From an uncultured Spongiibacteraceae bacterium (lineage in GTDB: Bacteria; Pseudomonadota; Gammaproteobacteria; Pseudomonadales; CAMLJR01): 33,375 nt of DNA. Numbering within the stretch: the first letter of the stretch is position 1; every line of letters begins with the position of its first letter. Below the pieces are notes generated by a model. It saw nothing but the letters and a program-made list of their open reading frames with translations. It had not been told where the DNA came from and searched no databases. The stretch is taken from positions 1 through 33,375 of the forward strand of contig CAMLJR010000009.1 of the NCBI GenBank assembly GCA_946480345.1, written 5' to 3'. The position numbers were made by a program, and so were the translations under genes. Positions 1-9,795 of the stretch are shown here, one piece after another.

Positions 1-625
1 CGACGGGATAACCGAAACCGCCAAGCATTCGCTCGGTGTGATCGCGGGTCGGCGCTGGTTCGGTCACCGAGGTTTCACCTTCGGCATAGAGTCCAGCGAG
101 CAGCAGACAGGACTTCACCTGCGCACTGGCCATCGGCAGATCGTAATGAATTCCCTTCAGCTTGCCCTGCCCTTTAATTGTCATCGGAGGACGGCCGCCC
201 TCCTGAGTCTCGACAGTGGCTCCCATCAAACGCAGCGGTTTCGCGACACGCTCCATCGGACGTTTCGACAGCGATACATCGCCGATCAACGTCGCGGCAA
301 AACTCTGTCCGGCAATAAGACCGGATAGCAGCCGCATCGATGTGCCCGAATTGCCCATATCCAAAGGGCCTTGCGGGGCTTTCAATCCATGCAACCCGAC
401 GCCGTGCACGCGCACATTGCCATTCGCGGGACCCTCGATCTCGACACCCATCGCGCGGAATGCATTGAGCGTCGATAGCGCATCTTCGCCTTCGAGAAAG
501 CCGGTAATTTCGGTGACGCCTTCGGCAATCGCACCGAGCATGATCGAGCGATGCGAAATCGATTTATCGCCCGGTACACGAATAGTGCCGCGCACCTGTC
601 CGCCTGGCTGCAATAGAAAATCCAC
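1..625 (-). CDS. aroA: 5-enolpyruvylshikimate-3-phosphate synthase (EPSP synthase), N-terminal part
   Basis: EPSP synthase joins shikimate-3-phosphate and phosphoenolpyruvate in the sixth step of the shikimate pathway in the cytoplasm. The visible 208 residues match the N-terminal half of the family: it begins MDFLLQPGGQ, has the substrate-binding PGDKSISHR motif at about residues 18-26 and the MGNSGTSMRLLSG motif near residue 100. The remainder lies beyond the window edge. The start is a GTG at 625, with a TGAGG ribosome site about 7 bases upstream; no in-frame ATG fits better. The gene begins 22 bases after the tyrA stop, so it is probably the last visible member of the gyrA/serC-to-aroA run. 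In Pseudomonas tyrA and aroA are fused; here they are clearly separate. Confidence 0.95.
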   Translation of the reverse strand, partial: MDFLLQPGGQVRGTIRVPGDKSISHRSIMLGAIAEGVTEITGFLEGEDALSTLNAFRAMGVEIEGPANGNVRVHGVGLHGLKAPQGPLDMGNSGTSMRLLSGLIAGQSFAATLIGDVSLSKRPMERVAKPLRLMGATVETQEGGRPPMTIKGQGKLKGIHYDLPMASAQVKSCLLLAGLYAEGETSVTEPAPTRDHTERMLGGFGYPV

Positions 626-647
626 AGAATTACCTCAAAAATGAAAA

Positions 648-1550
648 CTATTCGTCGCTGATATTTGATGCGCGCCGCTTCAATTGTTCGGCGAATTGAT
701 CGCGGGATTCCTTCGCGCGCGAAAAGGCGGCCATTATCGATGCGCTATCCGAGCGGTCAATAGCAGCGCGGATCGTCGCCAAATGCGCATCGAATACATC
801 GAGCGCAGCAAGCAACGCCGGCCGATTCGCCAGCGTTATGTCATGCCACATTTTCGGATCGCTGCCGGCGATACGCGTGAAATCGCGAAATCCACCTGCG
901 GCATAACGGAAAATTTCGCGCTGCGCCGGCTCACCTGCCAGCGCATCGACCAGCGTAAACGCGAGCACATGCGGCAGATGACTGGTCGCGGCAAGAATCG
1001 CATCGTGATCATCGACGCTCATCTGTGATACATCGGCCCCGGCCACACGCCACATGCGCTCGATCGTCTCTAACGCCTGTGCTGAGGTGCGCTCGGTGGG
1101 CGTCACAATAACGCGATGATCGACGAACAAATCCGCGTTCGCCGCCGCGACGCCGCTTTTCTCCGAACCCGCGATCGGATGCGCGAGCACCAGATTCGGC
1201 GGCGCTGCGCCAAATACGCGCTCTGCGCATCGCAGCAAATTGCCCTTCACGGAAGCGACATCGGTAACGATGGTATTTGCGCCCAGCAGCGGCGCGAGAT
1301 TTTCCAATGTCGTTTCAGCGATCAACGTCGGCGTGGCGATGACAACAATATCGGCATCGCGCACGGCGTCTGCAAGGTCAAGCGTGTAGCGATCGATGAC
1401 GCCCAGCTGAACTCCAGCTTGCAACGAGGCTTCTCGGTGCCCCCATCCGACCACTTCGTGCACGGCATTTTTTCGCCTCAATGCTTTTGCGAGCGAGCCG
1501 CCGATCAACCCGAGACCGAGAATCGTCAGACGGCCAAAGTCGTCCGCCAT
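648..1550 (-). CDS. tyrA: Prephenate dehydrogenase (TyrA family)
   Basis: This 300-residue protein is an NAD(P)-dependent prephenate or arogenate dehydrogenase of tyrosine synthesis. The nucleotide-binding loop GLGLIGGS is at residues 12-19 and the family motif HPIAGSE, with the catalytic histidine, is at 124-130. The ATSHLPH segment that lines the active site follows near residue 190. There is no chorismate mutase domain, so it is the monofunctional form. The mutase activity comes from PheA in the same run. The start lies 3 bases after the hisC stop and the stop lies 22 bases before aroA, which fits co-transcription. Whether it prefers prephenate or arogenate, and NAD or NADP, cannot be told from sequence alone. 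Confidence 0.95.
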   Translation of the reverse strand: MADDFGRLTILGLGLIGGSLAKALRRKNAVHEVVGWGHREASLQAGVQLGVIDRYTLDLADAVRDADIVVIATPTLIAETTLENLAPLLGANTIVTDVASVKGNLLRCAERVFGAAPPNLVLAHPIAGSEKSGVAAANADLFVDHRVIVTPTERTSAQALETIERMWRVAGADVSQMSVDDHDAILAATSHLPHVLAFTLVDALAGEPAQREIFRYAAGGFRDFTRIAGSDPKMWHDITLANRPALLAALDVFDAHLATIRAAIDRSDSASIMAAFSRAKESRDQFAEQLKRRASNISDE

Positions 1551-1553
1551 GGC

Positions 1554-2651
1554 CTACAGCACCTTTGCCAATGCTGTCAGAAACTTTGCGTTCTCGTCGG
1601 GCAGGCCAATTGAGACGCGCAGATGTTTCGGCATTTGATACGGCGCAAGCGGACGCACGATGACGCCCTGCTGCAACAATTTTTGATAAATCGGCAAGGC
1701 GTCGCCCGGCATTTCAACCGTAATAAAATTGCCGACCGAGGGAATGAAATTTAATCCGGCTTTATTTAACCCATTGACGATTTGGCGCATGCCTCGCGAA
1801 TTATTTTCACGCGAGCGCACCAGATAAGTATCGTCGCTGAGTGCAGCGGTTGCCGCAGCCAACGCGAGCGAATTGACATTGAACGGTGCGCGCACGCGAT
1901 TTAATAAATCGGCGATTTGCGAATTCGATACCGCATAACCGACGCGCAACGCTGCCAGCCCATACGCTTTCGAAAACGTGCGCGTAACGATCAAGTTGGG
2001 AAATTCGGCGAGCAATTCGAGTCCGTTCGGAAATTCCGCTTCCTCGACATATTCGGTGTAAGCCTCGTCGAGCACTACCACAACATGTGAAGGTACACGT
2101 CGCAGGAAATTCGTGATTTCGGTTTTTGTTAACCATGTACCCGTGGGATTGTTGGGATTTGCGATGAACACCACGCGGGTATCGTCCGCAATCGCAGCGG
2201 CCATGGCATCGAGATCGTGACCCCAGTTTTTTGCCGGTGTGACAATTGCGCGCGCGCCACAGGCTTGTGTCGCTATCGGATAAACCACGAAACCGTATTG
2301 CGAAAATACCGATGAGGTATTTGGATTCAGAAAAACGCGCGCAATTAAATCGAGCACATCGTTCGACCCGCAACCAAGCGTTAGCTGACTCATTTGCAGA
2401 TCGAATTTATCCGCAATCGCACGCTTTAACGCAAAACCATTCGCATCCGGATACAACGTAATTTCACGCGCCGCTTTTGCGCAAGCATCGAGCACGGCAT
2501 GCGATGGGCCGAGCGGATTTTCGTTACTGGCGAGCTTCACGATATCGCTGAGCCCCAGCTCGCGCTGTAACTCCTCGATCGGCTTGCCCGCTTGATAGGG
2601 GCTCAACCGTTGAATTCCTGCGTTGGCGAGCGCCAAGAAATCGCAACTCAA
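1554..2651 (-). CDS. hisC: Histidinol-phosphate / aromatic aminotransferase (HisC2 type)
   Basis: A 365-residue fold-type I PLP aminotransferase. The NPNNPTG motif is at 165-171, the PLP-binding lysine is K228 in the TFSKAYGLA segment, and an arginine near 236 in LRVGY should bind the substrate carboxylate. Setting between pheA and tyrA is typical of the HisC2 paralogue, which transaminates aromatic keto acids as well as histidinol phosphate; this use is inferred from context. The start is a TTG at 2651, supported by a GGAG site 8 bases upstream and by the family-typical N-terminus SCDFLALA. It follows pheA after an 84-base gap holding a hairpin. The tyrA start is 3 bases after the stop. Confidence 0.94.
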   Translation of the reverse strand: MSCDFLALANAGIQRLSPYQAGKPIEELQRELGLSDIVKLASNENPLGPSHAVLDACAKAAREITLYPDANGFALKRAIADKFDLQMSQLTLGCGSNDVLDLIARVFLNPNTSSVFSQYGFVVYPIATQACGARAIVTPAKNWGHDLDAMAAAIADDTRVVFIANPNNPTGTWLTKTEITNFLRRVPSHVVVVLDEAYTEYVEEAEFPNGLELLAEFPNLIVTRTFSKAYGLAALRVGYAVSNSQIADLLNRVRAPFNVNSLALAAATAALSDDTYLVRSRENNSRGMRQIVNGLNKAGLNFIPSVGNFITVEMPGDALPIYQKLLQQGVIVRPLAPYQMPKHLRVSIGLPDENAKFLTALAKVL

Positions 2652-2685
2652 AATTCATTCTCCGAAATGTTTGCTCCTTTCTTCC

Positions 2686-2709
2686 TATCTGAGGAAAGGA
2701 AATCAGATA
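2686..2709 (-). other. Inverted repeat between pheA and hisC
   Basis: TATCTGA at 2686-2692 pairs perfectly with TCAGATA at 2703-2709 across a 10-base loop. In the transcript the loop (TTTCCTTTCC on the minus strand) could instead pair with the downstream GGAAGAAAGG, giving two mutually exclusive hairpins just before the hisC ribosome site. There is no U-tract, so it is not an ordinary terminator. It could be an mRNA processing or translation-control element, or chance. Confidence 0.4.
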
Positions 2710-2735
2710 ACTGCGCGCCCATATCACCGCTGGCT

Positions 2736-3848
2736 CTATATCACCGCTCGCGGATAGGACCCCAGCAGCTTCAGCATCACCGATTTCTCTTCAAGCTCGG
2801 CGAGAATTTTGCTGATTTTGTCATCGTGCCGATGACCTTCGAATTCGATGAAAAATAAATACGCCCAATTTTCAGTGCGCGATGGGCGGGTATCGATCCG
2901 CGTCAGCATGATGTCTTCGCGATCGAACGGTTCTAACAATCTGAATAAAGCGCCCGGCTTGTTGTGCATCGACACAATCACCGAGGTTTTGTCGCTGCCG
3001 CTGGCAGGCACATCTTCCCGCGCCACGATTAAAAAACGTGTCGTATTGTTCGCGTAGTCTTCGATATTTTCTGCGAGCTTGAGCAAGCCGTATTGCTCCG
3101 CGGCGAGATCGCCCGCAACAGCGGCTATGCCGTCGTTCTCTGCCGCCAAGCGCGCGGCTTCTGCGTTATTGCTAACCGGCTCGATCGCAACATGCGCCCA
3201 ATTGTTGTCGAGCCAATTGCGCGCTTGCGCGAGCGCCTGCGGATGCGCACAGATTTTTTTCACCGACCTCGCGTCAGTGCGACCGTTGGTAAGCAAATGC
3301 AAATTGATCCGCAGTTCGACTTCGCCACAAATTTTCAGTGGCGAATTAATAAAATTATCGAGCGTGTGATTGACCATGCCCTCGGTCGAGTTTTCAACCG
3401 GCACCACGCCGTATTGACACTGACCCGACTCAACTTGCGCGAATACCGTGGCGATACTCGACTGCGGTAATGCAATCACCGAATGGCCGAAATGTTTCAG
3501 CGCAGCGGCATTAGTGAAGCTGCCAGCCGGACCGAAATAGGCGACTTCAATCGGCTTTTCCAGTGCGAGGCATGCCGACATGATTTCACGGAAAATATGT
3601 GCGACAGCTTTCGAATCGAGCGGCCCTTTGTTGCGCTCCATGACTCGACGCAACACCTGAGCTTCGCGCTCGGGCCGATAAAACATCACCTGCGAAGGAT
3701 CGGCTTTGCCGTTTTGCTGTTCGAACTCGTGAAGTTTTACTTCGGCAACTTTTTGCGCATGCAATGCACGCTGCGTCAGTAATTCCTGAATCTGCGCATC
3801 AACCGAATCGATTTGCTGACGCAGCTTGTCGAGTTCCGGATTGCTCAT
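2736..3848 (-). CDS. pheA: Bifunctional chorismate mutase / prephenate dehydratase (P-protein)
   Basis: This 370-residue enzyme converts chorismate to prephenate and then to phenylpyruvate for phenylalanine synthesis. Residues 1-95 are an AroQ-type chorismate mutase helix bundle (LDKLRQQIDSVDAQI near the start). The prephenate dehydratase domain starts at about 101 with EVAYFGPAGSFT and contains the catalytic TTRF motif at 269-272. An ACT domain from about 287 to 365 has the GALFRLL loop and a DTRP version of the usual ESRP motif, so feedback inhibition by phenylalanine is likely. The start is one base after the serC stop, a translational-coupling arrangement. Confidence 0.97.
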   Translation of the reverse strand: MSNPELDKLRQQIDSVDAQIQELLTQRALHAQKVAEVKLHEFEQQNGKADPSQVMFYRPEREAQVLRRVMERNKGPLDSKAVAHIFREIMSACLALEKPIEVAYFGPAGSFTNAAALKHFGHSVIALPQSSIATVFAQVESGQCQYGVVPVENSTEGMVNHTLDNFINSPLKICGEVELRINLHLLTNGRTDARSVKKICAHPQALAQARNWLDNNWAHVAIEPVSNNAEAARLAAENDGIAAVAGDLAAEQYGLLKLAENIEDYANNTTRFLIVAREDVPASGSDKTSVIVSMHNKPGALFRLLEPFDREDIMLTRIDTRPSRTENWAYLFFIEFEGHRHDDKISKILAELEEKSVMLKLLGSYPRAVI

Positions 3849-3849
3849 A

Positions 3850-4929
3850 TCAACCGTTCTGCCGCGCGAAATCTTTCATGTACGCGATCAATGCATCGAC
3901 CGCCGCCTCGGGCACCGCGTTATAGATGCTCGCGCGCATGCCGCCAACCGAGCGATGGCCCGCCAGATTGAGCAGACCGGCTTCGTTCGCGCCGGCAAGA
4001 AATGGTTTATCGAATTTTTCATCGGCGAGCACGAAGGGCACGTTCATTGTCGAGCGGCTCTGGACTTCAACGGGGTTGCGATAAAAACCGCTATCGTCGA
4101 TGTAGGAGTACAGTTTTTCCGCTTTCCGGCGATTAATTTTTTCCATCCCGGCGAGGCCGCCCAGATCTTTCAGCCATTGAAAAACGAGACCGGCGAGATA
4201 CCACGCAAATGTCGGTGGCGTGTTGTACATCGAATCGTTTTCCGCGGCGATTTTGTAATCGAGCATGGTTGGGCAAATCGATTGGGCTTTGCCGAGCAGA
4301 TCTTTACGCACAACAACGATGGTCAAACCAGCCGGGCCGATATTTTTTTGCGCACCGGCGTAAATCAAACCGTAATCGCTGACATTGATCGGGCGCGACA
4401 AAATGGTCGACGACATATCGACGACCAGCGGCGCTTTGACTTTCGGCGTCCAGAAAAACTCCAGACCTCCGATCGTTTCGTTCGGGGTGTAATGCAAATA
4501 AGCGGCGTTATCGCTGAGCTTCCACGTGTCGAATGCAGGGATCGTCGAAAAATTCGTTTCCTCGCTGCTTGCGACGACATTCACTTTGCCGTAGCGCTTG
4601 GCTTCCTTAATTGCCTTGGTTGACCATTGCCCGGTATTGACGTAATCCGCGACTTCATTCGACCCGAGCAGATTCAACGGAATCGATGCGAATTGCTGGC
4701 TCGCGCCACCTTGCAAAAACAGCACGGCGTAATCGTCGGAAATATTCAGCAGATCGCGAAAGTCTTTTTCAGCGGTTGCCGCGATTTCAACGAATTCCTT
4801 CGAGCGATGGCTCATTTCCATTACCGACAGGCCCTTGCCGTGCCAATCGGATAATTCAGCCTTGGCCCGCTCCAGCACAGTCTCAGGAAGCGCAGCAGGA
4901 CCAGCACAAAAATTGTATTTACGCGTCAT
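3850..4929 (-). CDS. serC: Phosphoserine aminotransferase
   Basis: SerC makes 3-phosphoserine from 3-phosphohydroxypyruvate and glutamate, and also acts in pyridoxal phosphate synthesis in many gammaproteobacteria. The 359-residue length is normal. The N-terminus YNFCAGPAALP is the family signature, GGASQQF at about 74-80 contacts the cofactor phosphate, and the PLP lysine is K195 in GAQKNIGPAG. It starts 31 bases after the gyrA stop with an AGGT site about 10 bases ahead, and no terminator is visible between them. It may therefore be read from the gyrA promoter as well as from any local one. Confidence 0.97.
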   Translation of the reverse strand: MTRKYNFCAGPAALPETVLERAKAELSDWHGKGLSVMEMSHRSKEFVEIAATAEKDFRDLLNISDDYAVLFLQGGASQQFASIPLNLLGSNEVADYVNTGQWSTKAIKEAKRYGKVNVVASSEETNFSTIPAFDTWKLSDNAAYLHYTPNETIGGLEFFWTPKVKAPLVVDMSSTILSRPINVSDYGLIYAGAQKNIGPAGLTIVVVRKDLLGKAQSICPTMLDYKIAAENDSMYNTPPTFAWYLAGLVFQWLKDLGGLAGMEKINRRKAEKLYSYIDDSGFYRNPVEVQSRSTMNVPFVLADEKFDKPFLAGANEAGLLNLAGHRSVGGMRASIYNAVPEAAVDALIAYMKDFARQNG

Positions 4930-4960
4930 GGCTTTAACACCTAAACAAAACTGTTAGAAA

Positions 4961-7525
4961 TTACTCTTCGGTAGCGTCTGCTTCGACGAGAGGTTCTTCC
5001 GGTTCGGCAACACGTTCGATGCCAACCAGTTTCTCGCCTTCTTTCAAGCGAATAATCCGCACACCTTGTGTATTGCGGCTCAGTTCGGAAATCTCGGTGG
5101 TGCGCGTGCGGACGAGTGTGCCCTGATCGGAAATCAGCATCAGTTCGTCGCCTTCAAATACTTGCACAGCGCCCGCGAGACCGCCGTTACGCTCGCTGAT
5201 CTGCATCGCGATCACACCCATCGTGCCACGGCCTTTGGTGGGAAAATCGCTCGCGTCGGTGCGTTTGCCGTAACCGTTTTCGCTGACCGTCAAGACCTTG
5301 CCGCCCTCTTGCGGAATGATCAGCGAAATCAATTTCTGGCCGTCGGCGAGACGAATACCGCGCACACCGCGCGCCGTGCGACCCATCGCGCGCACTTCGT
5401 CTTCGCGGAAACGCACCGCTTTGTTCGCGCTGCTGAACAACATCACTTCGCGATTGCCATCGGTGATTGCAGTGCCGATCAGCACATCGCCTTCGTCGAG
5501 TTCGAGCGCCCGCAACCCGACGCTGCGCTGGCGCGAGAATTCGGTGAGCGGTGTTTTTTTCACGGTGCCGTTTGCGGTCGCCATGAAGATGAAATGATCG
5601 GCGAGATATTCGCGTACCGGCAAAATCGATGTGACGCGCTCGCCTTCATCGAGCGACAGCAGATTCACCATCGGACGCCCGCGCGAACCGCGCCCCGCCA
5701 CCGGAATTTGATACACCTTGAGCCAATACACTTTGCCCAAATTGGTGAAGCACAAAATTGTGTCGTGCGAGCTGGTAATCAGCAGATGCTCGACGAAATC
5801 CTCGTCCTTCACCGCAGTCGCCGATTTGCCCATGCCGCCACGGCGCTGCGCCTGATAGTCGCCAAGCGGCTGCGTTTTCGCATAACCGCCGTGCGAAATG
5901 GTGACAACGCGATCTTCTTCGGCAATCAGATCCTCGATCGACAGGTCGAGCTGGGAGGTGGTGATTTCGCTGCGGCGGTCGTCACCGTATTCGGCAACTA
6001 CTTGTTCGAGTTCGCCGCGAATGACCGCTTTCAATTTTTCCGGATCGGCAAGAATGCTCAGGTATTCGGCAATTTCCAGCAGCTTTTCCTGATATTCCTC
6101 GATCAGTTTTTCGTGTTCGAGGCCGGTCAGCTTTTGCAAACGCAAATCGAGAATCGCCTGCACTTGATCGGGCGATAAGTAATACGCACCGCCGTGCATG
6201 CCCATCTCGGCAGGAAGGCCATCGGGACGACACGCATCGGCGCCAGCGCGCTCGAGCATGCCCGACACATCGCCGGGCGACCACGGTTCGGCGAGCAGTT
6301 TTTCGCGCGCTTCCTGCGTCGTCGCCGACGCTTTGATCAGCTCGATGACCGGATCGATATTTGCAATCGCAATCGCGAGGCCTTCGAGAATATGGCCGCG
6401 CTCGCGCGCTTTGCGCAACAAGTAAACCGTTCTGCGCGTCACCACTTCGCGGCGATGACGCACGAAGGCTTCGAGCATGTCTTTCAGATTCAGCAGTTTC
6501 GGCTGGCGATCGACCAGCGCGACCATATTGATGCCGAACACGCTTTCCATCTGCGTCTGCGCGTACAGATTGTTGAGCACCACTTCGCCCATTTCACCGC
6601 GCTTGATTTCGATGACGACGCGCAAACCATCCTTATCGGATTCGTCGCGCAATTCGGAAATGCCTTCGAGCTTTTTCTCTTTCACCAGCTCGGCGATTTT
6701 TTCGATCAGCCGCGCCTTGTTTACCTGATACGGCAGCTCGCTGACGATGATGGTTTCGCGATGCGTTTTTTCATCGGTTTCGACCACCGCGCGAGCGCGC
6801 ACATAAATGCGACCGCGACCGGTGCGATAGGCTTCGACGATGCCGGCACGGCCATTGATGATTGCCGCAGTCGGAAAATCGGGACCGGGAATGAATGTCA
6901 TCAGCTCGTCGATGCTGATATCCGGGTTATCGATCAGCGCCAGACATCCGAGCACCACTTCGCGCAAATTGTGCGGCGGGATATTCGTCGCCATGCCCAC
7001 CGCGATACCGGTCGATCCATTGATCAACAGGTTCGGTATTTTCGTCGGCATGACTTCCGGAATTTTTTCGGTGCCGTCGTAGTTCGGCACCCAATCGACC
7101 GTTTCTTTATCGAGATCGGCGAGCAATTCGTGGGAGATTTTGCGCATCCGGATTTCGGTGTATCGCATCGCCGCGGCGAAATCGCCATCGATCGAACCGA
7201 AGTTCCCCTGTCCGTCGACCAGCATGTAGCGCAGCGAGAACGGCTGCGCCATGCGAACGATGGTGTCGTACACCGCCGAATCGCCGTGCGGGTGATATTT
7301 ACCGATCACGTCGCCGACGATACGCGCCGATTTTTTGTACGCCTTGTTCCAGTCATTGCTCAGCTCGCTCATCGCGTAGAGCACGCGGCGGTGCACTGGC
7401 TTCAAGCCATCGCGCACATCCGGCAACGCGCGACCGACGATGACGCTCATCGCATAGTCGAGGTAGGACTGTTTCAGTTCGTCTTCGATATTGACCGGCA
7501 GGATTTCTTTAGCGATTTCACCCAT
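4961..7525 (-). CDS. gyrA: DNA gyrase subunit A
   Basis: GyrA is the breakage-reunion subunit of gyrase, which introduces negative supercoils with GyrB. The protein has 854 residues, slightly shorter than the 875 of Escherichia coli. The active-site tyrosine is Y122 in AAMRYTE. The quinolone-determining region reads GDSAVYD at 81-87, so S83 and D87 are the common susceptible-type residues. The C-terminal wrapping domain starts around 530 and carries a GyrA box at 560-566 that reads QRRGGMG, with Met where a basic residue is usual. The tail is acidic ([14 protein letters not shown]). The start ATG at 7525 has AAGGA upstream at a long spacing of about 12 bases. Confidence 0.98.
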   Translation of the reverse strand: MGEIAKEILPVNIEDELKQSYLDYAMSVIVGRALPDVRDGLKPVHRRVLYAMSELSNDWNKAYKKSARIVGDVIGKYHPHGDSAVYDTIVRMAQPFSLRYMLVDGQGNFGSIDGDFAAAMRYTEIRMRKISHELLADLDKETVDWVPNYDGTEKIPEVMPTKIPNLLINGSTGIAVGMATNIPPHNLREVVLGCLALIDNPDISIDELMTFIPGPDFPTAAIINGRAGIVEAYRTGRGRIYVRARAVVETDEKTHRETIIVSELPYQVNKARLIEKIAELVKEKKLEGISELRDESDKDGLRVVIEIKRGEMGEVVLNNLYAQTQMESVFGINMVALVDRQPKLLNLKDMLEAFVRHRREVVTRRTVYLLRKARERGHILEGLAIAIANIDPVIELIKASATTQEAREKLLAEPWSPGDVSGMLERAGADACRPDGLPAEMGMHGGAYYLSPDQVQAILDLRLQKLTGLEHEKLIEEYQEKLLEIAEYLSILADPEKLKAVIRGELEQVVAEYGDDRRSEITTSQLDLSIEDLIAEEDRVVTISHGGYAKTQPLGDYQAQRRGGMGKSATAVKDEDFVEHLLITSSHDTILCFTNLGKVYWLKVYQIPVAGRGSRGRPMVNLLSLDEGERVTSILPVREYLADHFIFMATANGTVKKTPLTEFSRQRSVGLRALELDEGDVLIGTAITDGNREVMLFSSANKAVRFREDEVRAMGRTARGVRGIRLADGQKLISLIIPQEGGKVLTVSENGYGKRTDASDFPTKGRGTMGVIAMQISERNGGLAGAVQVFEGDELMLISDQGTLVRTRTTEISELSRNTQGVRIIRLKEGEKLVGIERVAEPEEPLVEADATEE

Positions 7526-7678
7526 GGGTACGGCAATTCCTTGTTATCGGTTCGAAGCCGGAGGCGGCTGTAATGCGCGTTGTCGACGCCGCGATGGGCG
7601 CGTCAGAAAGCGCGGAATCGTACCATAAATCAATGCTCTACCGACAGCTTAAATCCTGCCTCTACACATGTTTGCGGG

Positions 7679-7684
7679 TATACT
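7679..7684 (+). promoter_or_regulatory. Possible -10 element upstream of the amidohydrolase gene
   Basis: TATACT at 7679-7684 is a good -10 match, but the region 17 bases upstream (CTGCCT) is a weak -35. Transcription would start near 7691, downstream of the ATG at 7668 and 25 bases ahead of the TTG at 7716. This supports the TTG as the real start. Confidence 0.35.
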
Positions 7685-7715
7685 GCCGGCTCGTTTAAAT
7701 CAGCGGAAATCAGCC

Positions 7716-9044
7716 TTGTCGACCCCATCGCTGCCGGCTCGCGCCGATACCATTCTATTCGCGCACTGGATCGTTCCAATCACGCCGAGCAATCTTGTGC
7801 TCGAACACCATGCGCTGGTGATCGCGGACAATCGCATCGCGGCGCTGTTGCCTGAAGCACAGGCGCGGCAGATTCCATGCGAGCATCGTGTCGAACTCGG
7901 CGATTCGGTGCTGATGCCAGGATTGGTCAACGCGCACGGTCACGCCGCCATGGCACTGCTGCGCGGCTATGTCGATGACGCACCGCTGCACGAATGGCTG
8001 AACGATCATATCTGGCCGATCGAAGGCCGCTTCGTCAGCGAAGAGTTCGTGCGCGATGGCACCACGCTCGCGATCGCCGAAATGCTGCGCAGTGGCACCA
8101 CCTGCTTCAGCGATATGTATTTCTTCCCCGACATCGTTGCCCAGACAGCCCACGAGGTGGGCATGCGGGCGCAAATCCACCTTCCGGTAATCGGCTTTCC
8201 TACTGCGTGGGCACGCGATGCAGACGACTACATTCACAAAGGCCTGATCGTCCGTGACGATTTCAAGCATCACGATTTGATCAGCATCGGCTTTGGTCCG
8301 CACGCCACTTACACACTCGACGATGCGCCATTAAAGCGAATCGTCACGCTTGCCGCAGAACTCGACTGCGCCATTCAAATTCATGTGCACGAAACGCAGC
8401 ACGAGGTCGACGACGCGCTCGCGTCATCGGGCGAACGTCCACTCGCGCGATTGCAGCGCCTTGGGCTGCTCGGCCCACGGACACAATGCGTGCATGCGAC
8501 CGCGCTGAATGACGACGATATCGAATTGCTTGCACGCAATAACTGCCATGTCGTGCATTGCCCCGAATCGAATCTGAAACTCGCCAGCGGCTTCTGCCCG
8601 GTCCAAAAACTGCTGAATACCGGTATCAATGTCGCGCTGGGTAGCGACGGCGCCGCCAGCAATAACGATCTCGATTTATTTGCCGAAATGCGCATCGCCG
8701 CGCTGCTGGCAAAAGCCATCGCCAACGATGCCACAGCGCTGCCTGCGCACGCTGCATTGCAAATGGCGACGATCAACGGCGCGAAAGCGCTCGGACTCGA
8801 CCATTGCATCGGCACGCTGGAGCCCGGCAAATTCGCCGATGTCATCGCAATCGATTTCAGCTCGATCGAAAATCAACCGCTGTTCAATCCGATTTCGCAG
8901 CTCGCGTATACCAATACCGGTGCACGCGTTACGCACAGCTGGGTTCACGGCAAACTGATGCTGGAAAATCGCCAGCCAACGACGATCAATCTCGATGATT
9001 TAAAAACGCGCGTGCTGCATTGGCAGCAAAAAATCGCGCGCTGA
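7716..9044 (+). CDS. mtaD: TRZ/ATZ-family amidohydrolase, probable 5'-methylthioadenosine / S-adenosylhomocysteine deaminase
   Basis: A metal-dependent deaminase of the TRZ/ATZ amidohydrolase family, about 442 residues from the chosen start. The metal-binding HxH is at H74 and H76 (VNAHGHAAM), a third histidine is in IQIHVHET, and the metal aspartate sits in GSDGAASNN. The gene sits between gyrA and ubiG, where Pseudomonas has an MTA deaminase, so deamination of methylthioadenosine in the methionine salvage route is the likely role. The TTG at 7716 is preferred over an upstream ATG at 7668: it gives the family-like N-terminus ([10 protein letters not shown]), has GGAAA about 9 bases upstream and fits the -10 at 7679. 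Substrate assignment is inference. Confidence 0.85.
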   Translation: MSTPSLPARADTILFAHWIVPITPSNLVLEHHALVIADNRIAALLPEAQARQIPCEHRVELGDSVLMPGLVNAHGHAAMALLRGYVDDAPLHEWLNDHIWPIEGRFVSEEFVRDGTTLAIAEMLRSGTTCFSDMYFFPDIVAQTAHEVGMRAQIHLPVIGFPTAWARDADDYIHKGLIVRDDFKHHDLISIGFGPHATYTLDDAPLKRIVTLAAELDCAIQIHVHETQHEVDDALASSGERPLARLQRLGLLGPRTQCVHATALNDDDIELLARNNCHVVHCPESNLKLASGFCPVQKLLNTGINVALGSDGAASNNDLDLFAEMRIAALLAKAIANDATALPAHAALQMATINGAKALGLDHCIGTLEPGKFADVIAIDFSSIENQPLFNPISQLAYTNTGARVTHSWVHGKLMLENRQPTTINLDDLKTRVLHWQQKIAR

Positions 9045-9060
9045 AAACGGAGTTACCGCT

Positions 9061-9789
9061 ATGACGACTACGCACAGTTTTAATCAGCACGACAACGTCG
9101 ACCGCGCGGAAATCGCAAAATTCGAACAACTCGCGCATCGCTGGTGGGATCGCAACAGCGAATTCAAAGCGCTGCACGATATCAATCCGCTTCGTGCGAA
9201 CTACATCGATGAGCGCTCGCCAGTGGCCGGAAAGCAATTGCTCGATGTCGGCTGCGGCGGCGGTATTCTCGCCGAAGCGATGGCGATCCGCGGTGCAACC
9301 GTCACTGGTATCGACATGGGCGAAGCACCGCTCGCGGTGGCGCGCCTGCATCAACTTGAATCGGGTGTAAACGTCAATTACCGCCACATCACTGCCGAAG
9401 CGCTCGCTGCCGAACAACCCGCGCAATACGACATCGTCACCTGCATGGAGATGCTCGAACACGTGCCCGATCCGCAATCGATCATCAGCGCGTGTGCAAC
9501 TTTGTGCAAACCCGGCGGCTCGCTGTATTTCTCGACGCTGAATCGCAATCCAAAATCGTATTTGTTCGCGATCATCGGCGCCGAATACGTACTGAATCTT
9601 TTGCCAAAAGGTACGCATGATTACGCAAAATTCATTCGCCCGTCCGAGCTGGCCGAATGGTTGCGAAACGCAAATCTCGAATTGCTCGATATATCCGGCA
9701 TGCAATACAACCCGCTGACCAAAACCTATCGCCTGCACGCGCGCGACATCAGCGTGAATTATCTATTGCACGCGAAAAAACCAGGCTGA
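9061..9789 (+). CDS. ubiG: Ubiquinone biosynthesis O-methyltransferase
   Basis: UbiG performs both O-methylations in ubiquinone synthesis, at the membrane surface. This 242-residue protein has the class I SAM-binding motif [14 protein letters not shown] at about 60-73 and the acidic residue that binds the ribose in VTGIDMG. The family signature EMLEHVPDP is near 130 and the membrane-associated segment [20 protein letters not shown] follows near 165-185. A GGAG ribosome site lies 9 bases before the ATG. The gene is 16 bases after the deaminase stop and 6 bases before mupP. Confidence 0.97.
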   Translation: MTTTHSFNQHDNVDRAEIAKFEQLAHRWWDRNSEFKALHDINPLRANYIDERSPVAGKQLLDVGCGGGILAEAMAIRGATVTGIDMGEAPLAVARLHQLESGVNVNYRHITAEALAAEQPAQYDIVTCMEMLEHVPDPQSIISACATLCKPGGSLYFSTLNRNPKSYLFAIIGAEYVLNLLPKGTHDYAKFIRPSELAEWLRNANLELLDISGMQYNPLTKTYRLHARDISVNYLLHAKKPG

Positions 9790-9795
9790 TTTTCG

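Noticed and set aside
5066..6178. 370-codon plus-strand open frame opposite the gyrA 3' half
   Set aside because: It is antisense to conserved GyrA sequence and has no start signal or known motif.
6194..7573. 459-codon open frame on the plus strand opposite gyrA
   Set aside because: It is the mirror of the GyrA codons, rich in His, Arg and Asp as antisense frames of such genes are; no independent support.
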